Origin: Aspidiotus rigidus
Taxonomy: Eukaryota > Arthropoda > Insecta > Hemiptera > Diaspididae
Length of the DNA: 64,000 nt
Assembly: GCA_035079385.1 (NCBI GenBank)
Contig: JAVHKY010000074.1
Coordinates: 1,364,001 to 1,428,000 of the forward strand
Direction of reading: 5' to 3'
Part shown: positions 48,160 through 59,375 of the stretch, in pieces
How positions within the stretch are numbered: position 1 is the stretch's first letter
How the letters are laid out: every line of letters starts with the position of its first letter
Position numbers and translations under genes: made by a program
The notes under the pieces: generated by a model
The model's input: the letters and a program-made list of their open reading frames with translations, nothing else
Told to the model about the DNA's origin: nothing
Database searches by the model: none

Positions 48160-48339
48160 TTCTATTTGAGTGTGTTGTTATTGGAATTTTCAAAAAATGT
48201 ACTAAAAATAGAAGCATATATTAATGTATGCGGGATTGATATCAATACTTCCACGCTGATGAACTACAATTTGTCTCACATTTTTTCTCCCGTCCATACC
48301 TTCTCCTCAGAAAATCATTATCTGTTCTCTCTCAAATTT
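48160..48339. other. Spacer between the foldback element and the MULE remnant
   Basis: No feature recognised. Confidence 0.4.
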
Positions 48340-48547
48340 CTTCTACAATTACCGGTCAAATTCCCGAAGCCATATTCCCGAATAGTCAATTTCCCAAATA
48401 GGCCGAAAATTTTTCCCCGAATCCACTTTCCCAAAAGCCAATTTCCCAATTTGTATGTTCCCGATGAAAAATCTTTTCAATTCTTTTAAAAAACTCAATT
48501 TTTCATTCAACTTAATTTCACATTATACCCTGTCGTCCTCAAGTAAT

Positions 48548-48889
48548 CTAGAATACGATTTTCTCGTTTGTATTTGTTGTATTTGAGAGCGACGTTCCGT
48601 ATTCTAGTTTGTAATTCAAGCCACTTCTTTTTGGGACTTGATTTGACTCGCTTGCCAAGTGACAATTCTCTACATCATCCTGCTCTTTTTGAATCTCTTT
48701 TAAAAATGAGTACATATCCGGTTGGCTTTTCCCTGAAAGGAGCCTGAAGCAATTACGCCATCCCTCACTCGCATTGTTGGTCTTGTGTAGGTTGGCCAGA
48801 CTGGCATCATACTGGTTCCACAATATCAGTTTGTAGCAAGGATGGAGTTCTGGGTGTGCCCACAACTTCCTCTTCAGGGAATTTTTCAC
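48548..48889 (-). pseudogene. MULE transposase C-terminal fragment
   Basis: The frame reads LILWNQYDASLANLHKTNNA and continues SEGWRNCFRLL, then FLKEIQKEQDDVE. NNA-x-EGW followed by a W/F-rich helix and a K-x-EQ is typical of the end of MULE transposases that carry FLYWCH fingers. The catalytic core is missing, with only a few tens of bases between this and the FLYWCH piece. Confidence 0.65.
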
Positions 48890-48922
48890 ACATTCTGCAA
48901 CGCACCTTTCCTGGTTAGCGGG

Positions 48923-49055
48923 CTATTTGTATTGCGAATCCTGCGGACCTTGGATCACAACGACGTCATCACCTGGCTTTGGATCATTAGTGATGGCGCA
49001 AGCACAACATTCGCCACTACGCACTTTGCGGCAATCCCAGTAGATCTTGTTCTTT
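48923..49055 (-). pseudogene. FLYWCH zinc-finger fragment
   Basis: The minus strand reads KIYWDCRKVRSGECCACAIT then DPKPGDDVVVIQGPQDS and a stop. It keeps the YW-x-C and C-x-A-x-A parts of the FLYWCH finger. The final C-x-H is gone. This is the DNA-binding N-terminus of the MULE protein. Confidence 0.65.
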
Positions 49056-49760
49056 GCAAGTCGCGATCTAAACCTTCTAGGCGAAGTTTCTTATCTATTA
49101 TTCTCGCCATTTTTAGTTTGAAACTGATGGAAAGAAGCGCGCCATGAAGCCTTAACGCCGTCTTGGAGTCCATTCATTCAAAGATTTTCTCGAATATATT
49201 AAGAAAAAATAAGGCTCTGCTCGCACAAACTTGTGATTTTTTCAAATACTGCCTTTTGGGAACCTTCGGGAAATATGTCTTTCGGGAAAATGATGGCTTT
49301 TGAGAATGCGGTTCGGGAAATTGGCTTTCAGGAAAAAGGATTCAGGGAGAAATTTTTCGGGAACATGGCTTTGGGAAAGTGGGCGGGAAGCGATTACTGG
49401 TCAAATTCCCAAAACCATATTCCCAAATAGTCAATTTCCCAAATGCCGTTTTCCTGAAAAATTTTTCCCCGAATCCACTTTCCCAGAAGCCAATTTCCCA
49501 ATTTGTATGTTCTCGACGATTTTCTCAAGTCTCTCAAGAAACTCAATTTTTCATTCAACTTAATTTCACATTATATCGTCCTCGAGTAATCTAGAATACA
49601 TTTTTCTCGTTTATATTCGTTGTATTTCAGGGCGAGGTTCCGTTCTCTAGAATGTAATTCAAGCCACTTCTTTTTGGGACTTGATTTGACTCGCTTGCCG
49701 AGTGACAATTCCGTAGGACCGGTCTCTACATCACCCTGCTCTTTTTGAATCTCTTACCCT

Positions 49761-51512
49761 CTCCAACATCTTCTTCATTGTACAACTATTTGCTTTAACG
49801 GTCTGGAAACACCTCTGGAGTAAAACTTTCAGTTCCTCATCCACCTTCTCTTCTTCAAAACCTCGACGCGACTTTGTAAAATTTGTATGGGAAGAAGAGA
49901 GTGTCTCACATATTTTGTACAAAAATTTAGTAATGTTTGTGTTCTTGTTTACTTTAGAAACCCCATAATCACGTATTCCAAAAGTTACAAGCCGGAAATG
50001 TTTTTTTCTCAGACGATGTTAAAAATTAGTTTTTTCTTTCCTACATTAATGATTCTCATTACAATTTCAATATTCGCTCTGAGTAGGCAAATGTTTTCAC
50101 ATTCCTATAAACGTGGCGCACACGCCATAAAAAATGTACCACCCAATGCTTCGGTCGTCGTCGGAAAATCGTTATAGGATTCGTACACTAATTAAATTTA
50201 ATGCCTCGGAACTCGATTGCGGACTGTATGTTTGTACTGGAGAAACCGATTTAAAAACATTTCCGTTTAAAAAATGCGTCCGATGGTCGTTTCTCGTTTC
50301 TTACCGAGTTTCGGCAGAATCGAGCCCCCGCCATTCGCGCCGAACCTGTTTCGAATATCGATGTGAAACGAATACGAAGATGCACCGTAATAATCGACCA
50401 TTCAAACTTCGTAATTGGCCCCTCGTAGTTTTTTCGAACAATTTTTCTAATAATTCGCTAAAAAATAGTCGACGCGGTTAATTTAAAATTTCTAAAAATA
50501 TACGTACGATACGTTACAAACAAGCCGACAGAGTATCTGCGCGCATACGAAGTTAAGATAGTGTATCGCGAAAATACGATATTAATTATCGATCTTATCG
50601 TATAACATCGGTGAAAATCATTGCTGTCACTCAGTTTCGTGCGAGAATTTCCTAAATGATAGTACGAAGGAAAAATTTGAATAATTTATTATCGGTCTAC
50701 TTATAATTATTACCTCTCCTACCAAAAAGCCTGATATGAGTTTTGAGTATATAATATGTTTGACACTGATTCAACAGATTCCGAAGCTCGTACTCGCAGC
50801 AGTTTTAATGATGCGTTCGCATGTATTTTTACCAAGTTCAGTCATCTAGGCTTAAGGAAAAATATGTAAACCTGTAATATTTTCGGATAGAATTTCACGG
50901 AAGGCATTAAAAACGTACACGTATCACGGTACCGGATTCGCATTATAGTACGCTGTATCATTGAGCCGAGTCGAGCTAAATTTCATTTAAATTCAAAAAA
51001 ATATTCATTTCGAGTTGATTTCTTTTTAATAGCCCGGTGCAAACCTATAACAGTATACGTGCCTAGTGATATTGTTTTGACCATCGTTTCTGAATTTAAC
51101 CTCGTTGAAAGCGCACCTAAAATATTTTTAGTACCTTCAAATACGGTATCAGTTCTTGATGTCGACGTGAATATAAGAACCGGCTGACTCATTACCAAAT
51201 TTCTCCGTAACTAAACCCCCGATGCATAATTGATTGGCCAGTCGCCTAATGAGAACCAGTATACAACTTCAAAGCTTTCCGTTAGTCCTCAATTTGTTAT
51301 AACTGCGGGACAAAATGTCACACAATCAATCGAAGACGCACATCGAGCGCGATGTCATTCAAAAAGTTCGTTCTGCTTATTTTTTACCTTTTTGTTTCAC
51401 GAAGAAACGTCGCTATTCGAGAAAGATCTGAGGACAGGCTGTACCCTGTCCCATCGGGCTGCGCAAATTAGAGCTAGCCTGATGAGCCATATCGACCATA
51501 TAATTGGTAGCT
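49761..51512. other. Mostly single-copy sequence, one Ig-like fragment
   Basis: Few repeats are visible. The Ig-like fragment at 50,104-50,330 is listed separately. No splice-supported gene model could be built. Confidence 0.35.
50104..50330 (+). pseudogene. Possible immunoglobulin-domain fragment, broken
   Basis: One frame reads KNVPPNASVVVGKSL and stops at 50,177. An overlapping frame reads RYRIRTLIKFNASELDCGLY then VCTGETDLKTF. The first looks like the start of an Ig domain, the second like the F strand with its D-x-G-x-Y-x-C pattern. The middle of the domain is missing, which suggests a deletion plus frameshift, or an exon starting after the AG at 50,177-50,178. Chance resemblance is possible. 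Confidence 0.25.
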
Positions 51513-51656
51513 GGGCGACGATTCCACTGACGAACTACGACGAAGTACCCTCGCTGCTCACGAAAATGTTGGCGGAGGTACGCGGCTAACGATCGCGGTT
51601 TGGCGGTCGTACCCGCGCGTACTTCGTCGTCTAGTTCGTTAGTGGAATCGTCGCCC
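51513..51656. mobile_element. 144-bp palindromic MITE
   Basis: The left arm GGGCGACGATTCCACTGACG, continuing to GACGAAGTAC, faces a right arm starting GTACTTCGTCGT and ending AGTGGAATCGTCGCCC. There are only a few mismatches over about 37 bp. The short interior has no ORF. Confidence 0.8.
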
Positions 51657-51669
51657 TGCTCTCTGTTAG

Positions 51670-52108
51670 GACGATTTCAAATTGATTTGTACTCGTAATT
51701 GTCTGGTTAAGTACGCTGACTGACTTCAAATCGACGTCGATCTGGGTCCCCTTCAAGGGTTCTGTGTGTTTGATGACTTCGGTACTCGCAGATAGAATAC
51801 ATAGTCATTATTAAAACGAGGACTATTGAGGATCTAAATTATGCTTAACCATTGCAGCAACGAGATGTCGACGTCGATTTTCAGTCAAGATTAAAATCTA
51901 ATACCAAGTGTGGGACTTATTGTTTACCTCGATTTTAAAACCTTATTAAGTTGTGCGCTTGAAATCTACGAAATTTTGACGACTATTACTATTGAGTCTT
52001 TTTCCGATGTGTGACGTATGATGAACCCATCAGTCGATATCAATTTACCTAGTACAATACCACGAGTCGACTCAATTTCGAAGTCGACGATGAATTGATG
52101 GTACAAAG
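51670..52108. repeat. TCGA-rich repeat family, left part of an interrupted copy
   Basis: Shares GACTTCGGTACTCGCAGATA, TATGCTTAACCA and GTCGACGTCGATTTT with 32.6-33.3 kb. It continues at 52,852 after the inserted element. Confidence 0.7.
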
Positions 52109-52851
52109 GAGGACTAGGGTGTTTCACCGAAAGATTTTTCACTTAAAAAAATTCACCTACAAATAATTCACCTGATAGAAGTAGTGGTTCACTACATGGT
52201 GAGTTCAGCGTGACGAAAGTTCACCGACAAAATTCGATTATATTTTTATTAATGAAGTTAATCAATCAGTTTAATTTGAGCTTAATAAAAATAAAAAATT
52301 AATTTATTTTTGATATTTTATTTAATAAAATTGAATTTTATATCATTTTTTATATTTTCAAGTATTATTTATTTTTATATTTTGATTGAATTTAATTTTG
52401 GAAAAAAAAAAAAAAAAAAAAAAAAAAACATAAATAAAATAATTTAAATTAATATAATTTTTAAATAATCATTTTTATTGAAATAAAAATTATTTATCAA
52501 CATTTTTAAACAAAACTTTAAATAAATAAATTGAAAATTATAATTATAAATAATAAAATATAATTTATTAATTTAATTCAATTAATTTGATTTATAAATA
52601 TTGATAAATTTTCTTTATTAAATTATTATTCATTTAAATAATGTTATAAACAAAATTTGGCACATCAAAGCATCAAAAGTCGAACAGCTGATTGAAAATG
52701 GTGAATTTCGTCGTCGGTGTTGGTGAACTCAAAAAAGGAAGATGAACTTTCCTGACAGTGAAAAAAAACCTGACAGGTGAACTTTCCTGTCGGTGATGTG
52801 TACATTCCTTCGAAAAGACTTACTCGGTGAAAAATCTTTCGGTCGGATCCC
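52109..52851. mobile_element. 743-bp AT-rich non-autonomous element with 8-bp target duplication
   Basis: GTACAAAG flanks both sides (52,101-52,108 and 52,852-52,859). The inner ends share CCGAAAGATTTTTCAC in inverted orientation. Subterminal regions carry TTCACC and GGTGAA repeats, and the core is almost pure A/T. The related copy at 33.04 kb runs through this position without the insert, supporting a real insertion site. An 8-bp duplication is typical of hAT elements. Confidence 0.75.
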
Positions 52852-52980
52852 GTACAAAGAAGCGGTCGGTATTTGGTCGATTTGAGATTTACATGGGACG
52901 GAACAAAATTGACTCAAAATCGACTGTAGAAATAGCGAGTCGATAAGCTTTATAAGGGTCGGGATAGCTTCCACATCTAG
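52852..52980. repeat. TCGA-rich repeat family, right part of the interrupted copy
   Basis: Continues with GGAACAAAATTGAC and TCGACTGTAGAAATAGCGAG, parallel to 33,095-33,155. Confidence 0.65.
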
Positions 52981-55922
52981 TGCGAGACGACAATTGACAA
53001 AATTAATGCGCGTGACACCCTATCTAAATTCCGATCTGGGAAATTCACTCTAGGATCTTCTTATTTGATCTAGGAAAGTTCTCACGGGACACAGCAACTA
53101 TCCATTATTTTATATAATACAATTTTCTTTTCCAAACATCACAAATTTATTTTTTAAATATCAAAAAATCAATAGAAGAATTTTATTAATTTTTCCCTCC
53201 TAATTTTGGTGTCAGTAGAAGATGTTCAAATTGATTATTTTTTTCAATAGACTTTTTTGAAAGTAGATTACATTTTTAGAGTGATATGTATGTTAAAAGA
53301 CATGTACGAATTTGATACAGTTTTTTTTATATAGTTGATAATTTCTTTAAAAATATTATGAGTGAAAAATGACATGCCCGAATTTGTTCAATTTTTTATT
53401 TGAAGTAATCTCAAAGAATCGACATGCACCAGCTCTGGCATATTATATCTGCTGGGAATAGAGAGCCCAAGAAGAAGGAAGGGATGGGTTAGGCAAGTGT
53501 GCACTATGCTTAGTCGAGCTAGAACTATTTCTTCAACGAATTCAGAAAGACCACGGTATCGGGGATTTTTCAATTTAAAGAAGTTGATTGTAAGATTTAG
53601 ATGACCAAGGCTTGTGTCATGATGCGATGATTAGAAACGATAGTGCGGTTCCAAGTCATAGGCCGGAGAAAGGGTACGGATGGTGTTTGAGGAGGAGAGC
53701 AAAGAGGGCTAGGCAGCTAGGTTCACTGCATCGTGTTCCGGGGGTCAGATGTGACCAGCTAGGAAGGATATTAAAGTGTATAGGAGGATGAGATAAGGTC
53801 TTGTACGGCTTGGAGAGGGGAGAGGAAGAAACGGAAATGAGGGGGAATTTACTGAGAGAAAGAAGAAAGGCAGAAATAGATGGTAAATTGTTCAGCAGAA
53901 TATAAGGAGGCCGAGTTTTTCGTACGGAAGCGCAAGACATCACCACTAATACAAAAGATCTCCCACGACGCCTGCTCCTCCTACGATGTCACCAATATGG
54001 CGTCGGTTCTCTTCCTATCACTCGCGCATACATATCTATTTTATGTAGTTCCTTACCAGAAGGACATCGAGACTCAATGAATATCTATGTTCTATTACGA
54101 GATAAGATCAAAACCGCTAATCGATTTTTAGTAAGTCGAAATTTTCAAATTCTTTTAGGCATTCAACATTGGTAAATTACCTTGTATACGAAAGAACTCG
54201 ATAAAGAAAACTTTTCCGAGAATATAAAACGTTAAGCTTCCTGACAAAACGATTGCGATCGTACCAAGAATTATTAATCACCACCTATACACGTCAAATG
54301 TTATTCTCTTATCGATTTATTTTGTTTTACTTTTTCCTGACAGACGTAAGCAAATGACTTCAAAAGAAAAGAAGAAGAAAGAAAAAACGCTCGAGGTCAA
54401 ATTTTAAAATTCTATTTATACCTATAATTCCTTCACAAGCGGAAAATCATCATTTTGAAACCATGAAATAGCGTTACAATTCTGAAAATCGAATTTGTGA
54501 AGAGTTTCTATCATTTGTACGCAGTACAGTGGCTTAAGTAAGAGAATCTTCGAAGCGGAGTGAGGCACAGCAACTTTGACATGGAAATAAGGGAGGGCTG
54601 AATTAACTTCTGCTCGTCAAATCACATCAGCACTTTAGTTATCGATGATGACTCACTCTCCTACAGCTTTTCAATCTCACTAGTTGAACTTCTCTGAACC
54701 AATCACAAGAGCTTGAGAAACTCAGCCCTCGTCACAGATAACATCCACTCTTGTATGCTGAGAGACCTTCTAGCCTAGAAGTTCACCATTATCAAAACTT
54801 GATAAATACCCTTCCCTTGCTGTTTCTTAAAGGTCCACTGGTAGAACTAGTGCTTTGAAGTATTCTAAGTAAAAGACCATTCTGGTGCGTCGAATTAAAT
54901 AACGTTTTTTTTTACCTGGCCAATATGGTTTTCGGAAAGATTGAAATACTCTCCAAGCCTCATCAAACCTCAAACTACAGAAAGATGAAGCCCTGCTCTG
55001 CAACTTTGAACTTTTCACAATTTTGTTGACTTACAGGAAGCATTTCTCCGTGTTTGGTATCATTATAATACAAACCCAGAGAAAGAGAAAGGAAGAAATT
55101 CTGTCTCTACAGCTACGAATCAGGTGCTTACAATCTTCAGTTCTGTCCCATTCAGAAATACGATTGAGTACCTCTTCTCAAAGAAATGCATCTTAATCCT
55201 GTAAAACTGCGTCGAAGAAATAATCCTCTCTCCCAAATAAAAGTATCTTCACGATATTAGTGGTGCGATCCCACGCACGAACGTCTATCCGCTCGGAGAC
55301 CTTTTACGAAGGATATCGTGTACACAAAAGAGAACCATCACGCATCAGCGATAATGACAGAGATTATTTATATACGTACAATATAGATATCAAATATTAC
55401 TGAGTGTTTGAGAAAGTGAGAAAGGCGTTAATTATGACATTGACATTGTTCGTTCCTCGTGTCTCTGCATTTTAGATAAGCAATTATCATCGCTTACACG
55501 GTTTTGCTTCAAATAAACAAAAAATAAAATTTCAGTTGTACGCATGCTGCGCTTACACAGACTGTATAGCCTCTCAATGTAGACAATATGATATCCAAAT
55601 GATTTTTTGAAAAGTGTCTATACGCAGTATATACGTATATATAATATGAGATATTTGCATGAGAAGACCTTGTCCTGATTCGGCATAAATATGAATATAT
55701 GTATAAAAAAGAGTGGGGAAACTGCCTATAACGATGCAATACAGAAAAATTGAAAAAACAAATAGAATTCATATACTTCGATCGTATTTACCGTGCACGG
55801 AATTATTACTCTCATTATTTGCTCGTTTCAGAACGATAAAAAAATGAATTTCATTATTAATAATTTCGATTTCAATTTTCTTGTGTGTAATAAAACTTTC
55901 GTATCGAAACGTAATAATTCAG
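52981..55922. other. No recognised gene
   Basis: Long stretch of AT-rich DNA with a purine-rich segment at 53.45-53.95 kb. None of the short ORFs has recognisable domains. Confidence 0.35.
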
Positions 55923-56108
55923 GAAATAAAACGTACTCTAGATAATATTTTTTTTACGAGCGATTGTTACTTGAGAAATCTGCGTCGCCTCCACGACAGA
56001 TTTCTAAACGAATTTTCTAAAGAAAATATGTACGTAGTCGATACGTGCGGTAGGCTCAGATTTTTAGAAGGAAATGAGTTCAGTTGCGTAGTTAAATCAA
56101 AAGTTTAG
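55923..56108 (+). CDS. Candidate terminal coding exon, unknown protein
   Basis: After the possible acceptor AATAATTCAG (AG at 55,921-55,922), a frame of 61 codons reads EIKRTLDNIFFTSDCYLRNL, then RRLHDRFLNEF, VVDTCGRLRFL and SCVVKSKV, and ends with TAG. The composition is protein-like: amphipathic, with few low-complexity residues. I do not recognise the family and no upstream partner exon was found, so it may be chance. Confidence 0.22.
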   Translation, partial: EIKRTLDNIFFTSDCYLRNLRRLHDRFLNEFSKENMYVVDTCGRLRFLEGNEFSCVVKSKV

Positions 56109-56214
56109 TGAATATTTTTTCAAACAAACAAACAGAATTTAGAAGGGCAATCCTCTTCCCATTACGTGACCAAGTCTAGCTTGAGCGGCTTCTTTATATA
56201 AGAGTGAGGAGAGA

Positions 56215-56545
56215 CTCCGACAAGGATTCTAGCTTTCAACAATTGGTTCATCCGTCTATGGGCAGCAGTTCTATTAGCTTGTCATCCCATTGGTCGGTTT
56301 TATTCATTCTGTCTCATCCAATCACCAAGCTGGAGAATCATTCACTGTCAAACATGATTACGTTGTTCAAGAGGCTAACTTGTCTTCTCTTCGCCTTTAC
56401 AATCTCCACCTGTTCCCTGAGTTTCTTATCTTTTTGCGGTTTTCTACATGTCAGACTTCAAATATTCCTCACAATTGTACTGTTCTTCATTGTAGAGTTT
56501 TCTGTCTCGTGCTTCTTTCTCCTGATATAAAACTTTCTCCCAGTT
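56215..56545 (-). mobile_element. Penelope-like fragment E (3' end)
   Basis: In reverse orientation it follows the 3' end of copy A (about 8,440-8,720), including ATGAACCAATTG and the region after the GIY-YIG. It merges at 56,507 into the 402-bp tandem array. Confidence 0.6.
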
Positions 56546-57945
56546 TCAATGTTGACCGCAAGTCAACCCAAAATGACTGCAAGTTTACTCAAATTCAACC
56601 ACTCATTTCTAACCATCAACTCATCGTCGACGTCAAAATTGAGTCGATCCCTAGTATTTCAGATTGATATCGACTGATATCGGCAAAAAACTCTCATTCG
56701 ACGACGAAATTCTGGTAAATATGAAGTGCACGACTTGATAAGGTTATTGAAGTAAAAAGTAAGTCCACATCTGGTATTAGATATCAATATCGATTGAAAA
56801 TCAACGTCGACATTGCGTCGGCTCGATCATTTCTGCACTGTTCTTGGAACCCATTTGGATTGTGATCTGATGTAAGTAGTGCACTGGATGATCTCAAGTG
56901 TACAATTTTCGTGCTTCTTTCTCCTGATATAAAACTTTCTCCCAGTTTTAATGTTGACCACAAATCGACCCAAAATGACTGCAAGACCAATCAAAATCAA
57001 CCACTCATTTCTAACCATCAACTCATCGTCGACGTCAAAATTGAGTCGATCCCTAGTATTTCAGATTGATATCGACTGATATTGGCAAAAAACTCGCGTT
57101 CGACGACGAAATTCTGGTAAATATGAAGTGCACGACTTGATAAGGTTATTGAAGTAAAAAGTAAGTCCACATCTGGTATTAGATATCAATATCGACTGAA
57201 AATCAACGTCGACATTGCGTCGGCTCGATCATTTCTGCACTGTTCTTGGAACTCATTTGGATTGTGATCTGATGTACGTAGTGCACTGGATGATCTCAAG
57301 TGTACAATTTTCGTGCTTCTTTCTCCTGATATAAAACTTTCTCCCAGTTTTAATGTTGACCACAAATCGACCCAAAATGACTGCAAGACCAATCAAAATC
57401 AACCACTCATTTTTAACCATCAACTCATCGTCGACGTCAAAATTGAGTCGATCCCTAGTATTTCAGATTGATATCGACTGATATCGGCAAAAAACTCTCA
57501 TTCGACGACGAAATTCTGGTAAATATGAAGTGCACGACTTGATAAGGTTATTGAAGTAAAAAGTAAGTCCACATCTGGTATTAGATATCAATATCGACTG
57601 AAAATCAACGTCGACATTGCGTCGGCTCGATCATTTCTGCACTGTTCTTGGAACCCATTTGGATTGTGATCTGATGTAAGTAGTGCACTGGATGATCTCA
57701 AGTGTACAATTTTCGTGCTTCTTTCTCCTGATATAAAACTTTCTCCCAGTTTCAATGTTGACCACAAATCGACCCAAAATGACTGCAAGACCAATCAAAA
57801 TCAACCACTCATTTTTAACCATCAACTCATCGTCGACGTCAAAATTGAGTCGATCCCCAGTATGATGGATTGATATCGACTGAAAACGGCAAAAAAAACA
57901 TACATTCAACGACGAAATGTTGGTAAATACGTATGAAGTGCACTT
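56507..57945 (-). repeat. Tandem array of a 402-bp unit carrying a GIY-YIG piece and TCGA-rich sequence
   Basis: Three full units and part of a fourth start at 56,507, 56,909, 57,311 and 57,713, exactly 402 bp apart, with only scattered single-base differences. On the minus strand each unit encodes ETGRKFYIRRKKHE, a piece of the Penelope-like GIY-YIG domain (compare DTGRKFEIRKKNHK in copy C). The rest is TCGA-rich sequence. The near identity indicates a young or homogenised duplication. Confidence 0.85.
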
Positions 57946-58236
57946 ATAAAGTTGTGCACCATCATCCCAAACGACTTCCACCACTCCAGGCACAAGTTTG
58001 CCGGCGATTCAGAACTGCTAACGAGCAATTTCTGTCCTGAAGAATAATGAAGAGAAGACGAAAGAAAAAGAGATAGCAGAGGAGATAGCAACAGCCAATG
58101 GCTACTCTAGACGTGTACTTGAGAGAGTGCTTGCGAAAATGGAAGCAAAGAAGGGAACCTAAGACAGCACAATGAAAAAGTACTTCGGATCAGTACCACA
58201 CACAGGAAAGCACACAAAAAAGGCGATAAAGGCGTT
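57946..58236 (+). mobile_element. Penelope-like copy F, left part
   Basis: Reads TIIPNDFHHSRHKFAG, parallel to TTVPNDFDHHLRHKIAA in copy A. It continues with AAGAATAATGAAGAGAA-type sequence shared by copies A and C. It is cut at 58,237 by an inserted LINE tail. Confidence 0.65.
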
Positions 58237-58655
58237 CAGGTGTCGTCGTCGTCGTTGCCTTGTAAGCGGTAGGCCTATTGGCCTGTCTGCTGTGGCGTTG
58301 ATGCCCCCGATGACGAATCCGATGTATCCACCAGCCTCTTCCTCGGTCTCCCCTGCAATCTCTTACCAACTGGTGTGTATTGGAGCATCTGTTTTGGTGA
58401 CCGTTCCTCGTCCATACGGTCAACGTGTTCCCTCCATTTCTTACGATAAGCTTTAATCTTTGATATCACTGGTGTTGTTTGGAGTTCGTTCATGATGTCA
58501 ACATTTCTCTTCCTATCGCGCAGCGTATACCCAGCCGTTCTCCTCATGAACCGCATTTCCGCAGCTGTAATCCGTTTCTTATGTGCCTTCCTCAGGGCCC
58601 AAGCTTCGCATCCATACTTCAACATGGGTACGGCAAAAGTATTGTAGATTTTTAG
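58237..58655 (-). mobile_element. LINE 3' end (RTE-like endonuclease-reverse transcriptase)
   Basis: The minus-strand frame reads KIYNTFAVPMLKYGCEAWAL, then KRITAAEMRFMRRTAGYTLR, YRKKWREHVDRM and GKRLQGRPRKR. This is the characteristic C-terminus of insect endonuclease-reverse transcriptase LINEs. The frame is open for at least 116 codons. The 3' tail consists of ACG repeats, as is common for such LINEs. Insertion in Penelope-like copy F is 5'-truncated. Confidence 0.8.
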
Positions 58656-58880
58656 CCTTTATGATGTGAATGTGAGCATCCATAAGAATCCATCTATGCT
58701 GCAGAGAATGATCAACGACCGGATGCAGGGAAAAACAGGTGAAGCTTCAACCGAGTATACAAGCTCAGTTGCGAACGGTGCGAGGGCATCTACATTGGAA
58801 AGATTGGAAGAAAAAGGAGAAGAGGATGGCGAGTCACTATTTAGCAAATACTGCGCAATAAAGAGCAGCGCTCAATCATA
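58656..58880 (+). mobile_element. Penelope-like copy F, right part with GIY-YIG
   Basis: Resumes with YDVNVSIHKNPS-type frame (compare YDINVRIQKKAP in copy A). A frame then reads VYKLSCERCEGIYIGKIGRK, the start of the GIY-YIG domain, with the Tyr-Ile-Gly strand intact. Truncated afterwards. Confidence 0.7.
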
Positions 58881-59279
58881 ATGAATACGTTTTACAATGT
58901 CGTATATTTATTTCGAGTACGATTATAGCGCGGGCGCTTTCGGCTGAATAACCAACTGCAAGTGGAAGGAGAATACTACTGAAGTAGTAGGAATCAACCC
59001 GTTTGAAAACAAAAAAAGAACATACAATGATTCATAGTACAAATATTACGTCAATCACCTAAATTTAAACTTACAATTTTTCGTAAACAGTATCAGCGAG
59101 GTGTGATGAGGGGAGTATCTCGTTTACTATAGGGGAGAGATCTTCAACAGCTTTGATCGTATTTCTACTGTTTCGACGAGTGCAACGAGTTTATTTCTAG
59201 AGCTTTCCTCTTGTAAGAGACCTCTGAAACGAACGTGCAGACGCCAGAAGATGGGTAACAAAATTTGATTCATGGGGTG
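58881..59279. other. No recognised feature
   Basis: Short diverged stretch between Penelope-like fragments. Confidence 0.4.
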
Positions 59280-59375
59280 GACTCGTTCTTTACGCACCCT
59301 GATGTTCCTCGAGGCCAGATAGTTTCAAGTGGCCGGTCTGTTTGCCCTATGTAGGTGAAGGGACATCATCGTTCA
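59280..59375 (-). mobile_element. Penelope-like fragment H (GIY-YIG)
   Basis: On the minus strand PFTYIGQTDRPLETIWPRG matches the second strand of the GIY-YIG fold (YIGQTGR-type). Only this short piece is recognisable. Confidence 0.45.

Larger units (their letters stand above)
48340..49760 (-). mobile_element. MULE-type DNA transposon remnant with FLYWCH domain and duplicated flank
   Basis: Blocks rich in TTCCC lie at about 48,355-48,480 and 49,395-49,520, and in inverted form (TTCGGGAAA) at about 49,255-49,385. They resemble the subterminal repeats of Mutator-like elements. A segment of about 350 bp (48,350-48,706) is repeated at 49,395-49,755. Between them lie minus-strand FLYWCH and transposase C-terminal pieces. 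The element is deleted and rearranged. Confidence 0.65.

Noticed and set aside
57631..57993. 120-codon ORF as a gene
   Set aside because: It is read-through of the 402-bp tandem unit; the GIY-YIG piece is only a fragment without catalytic core.
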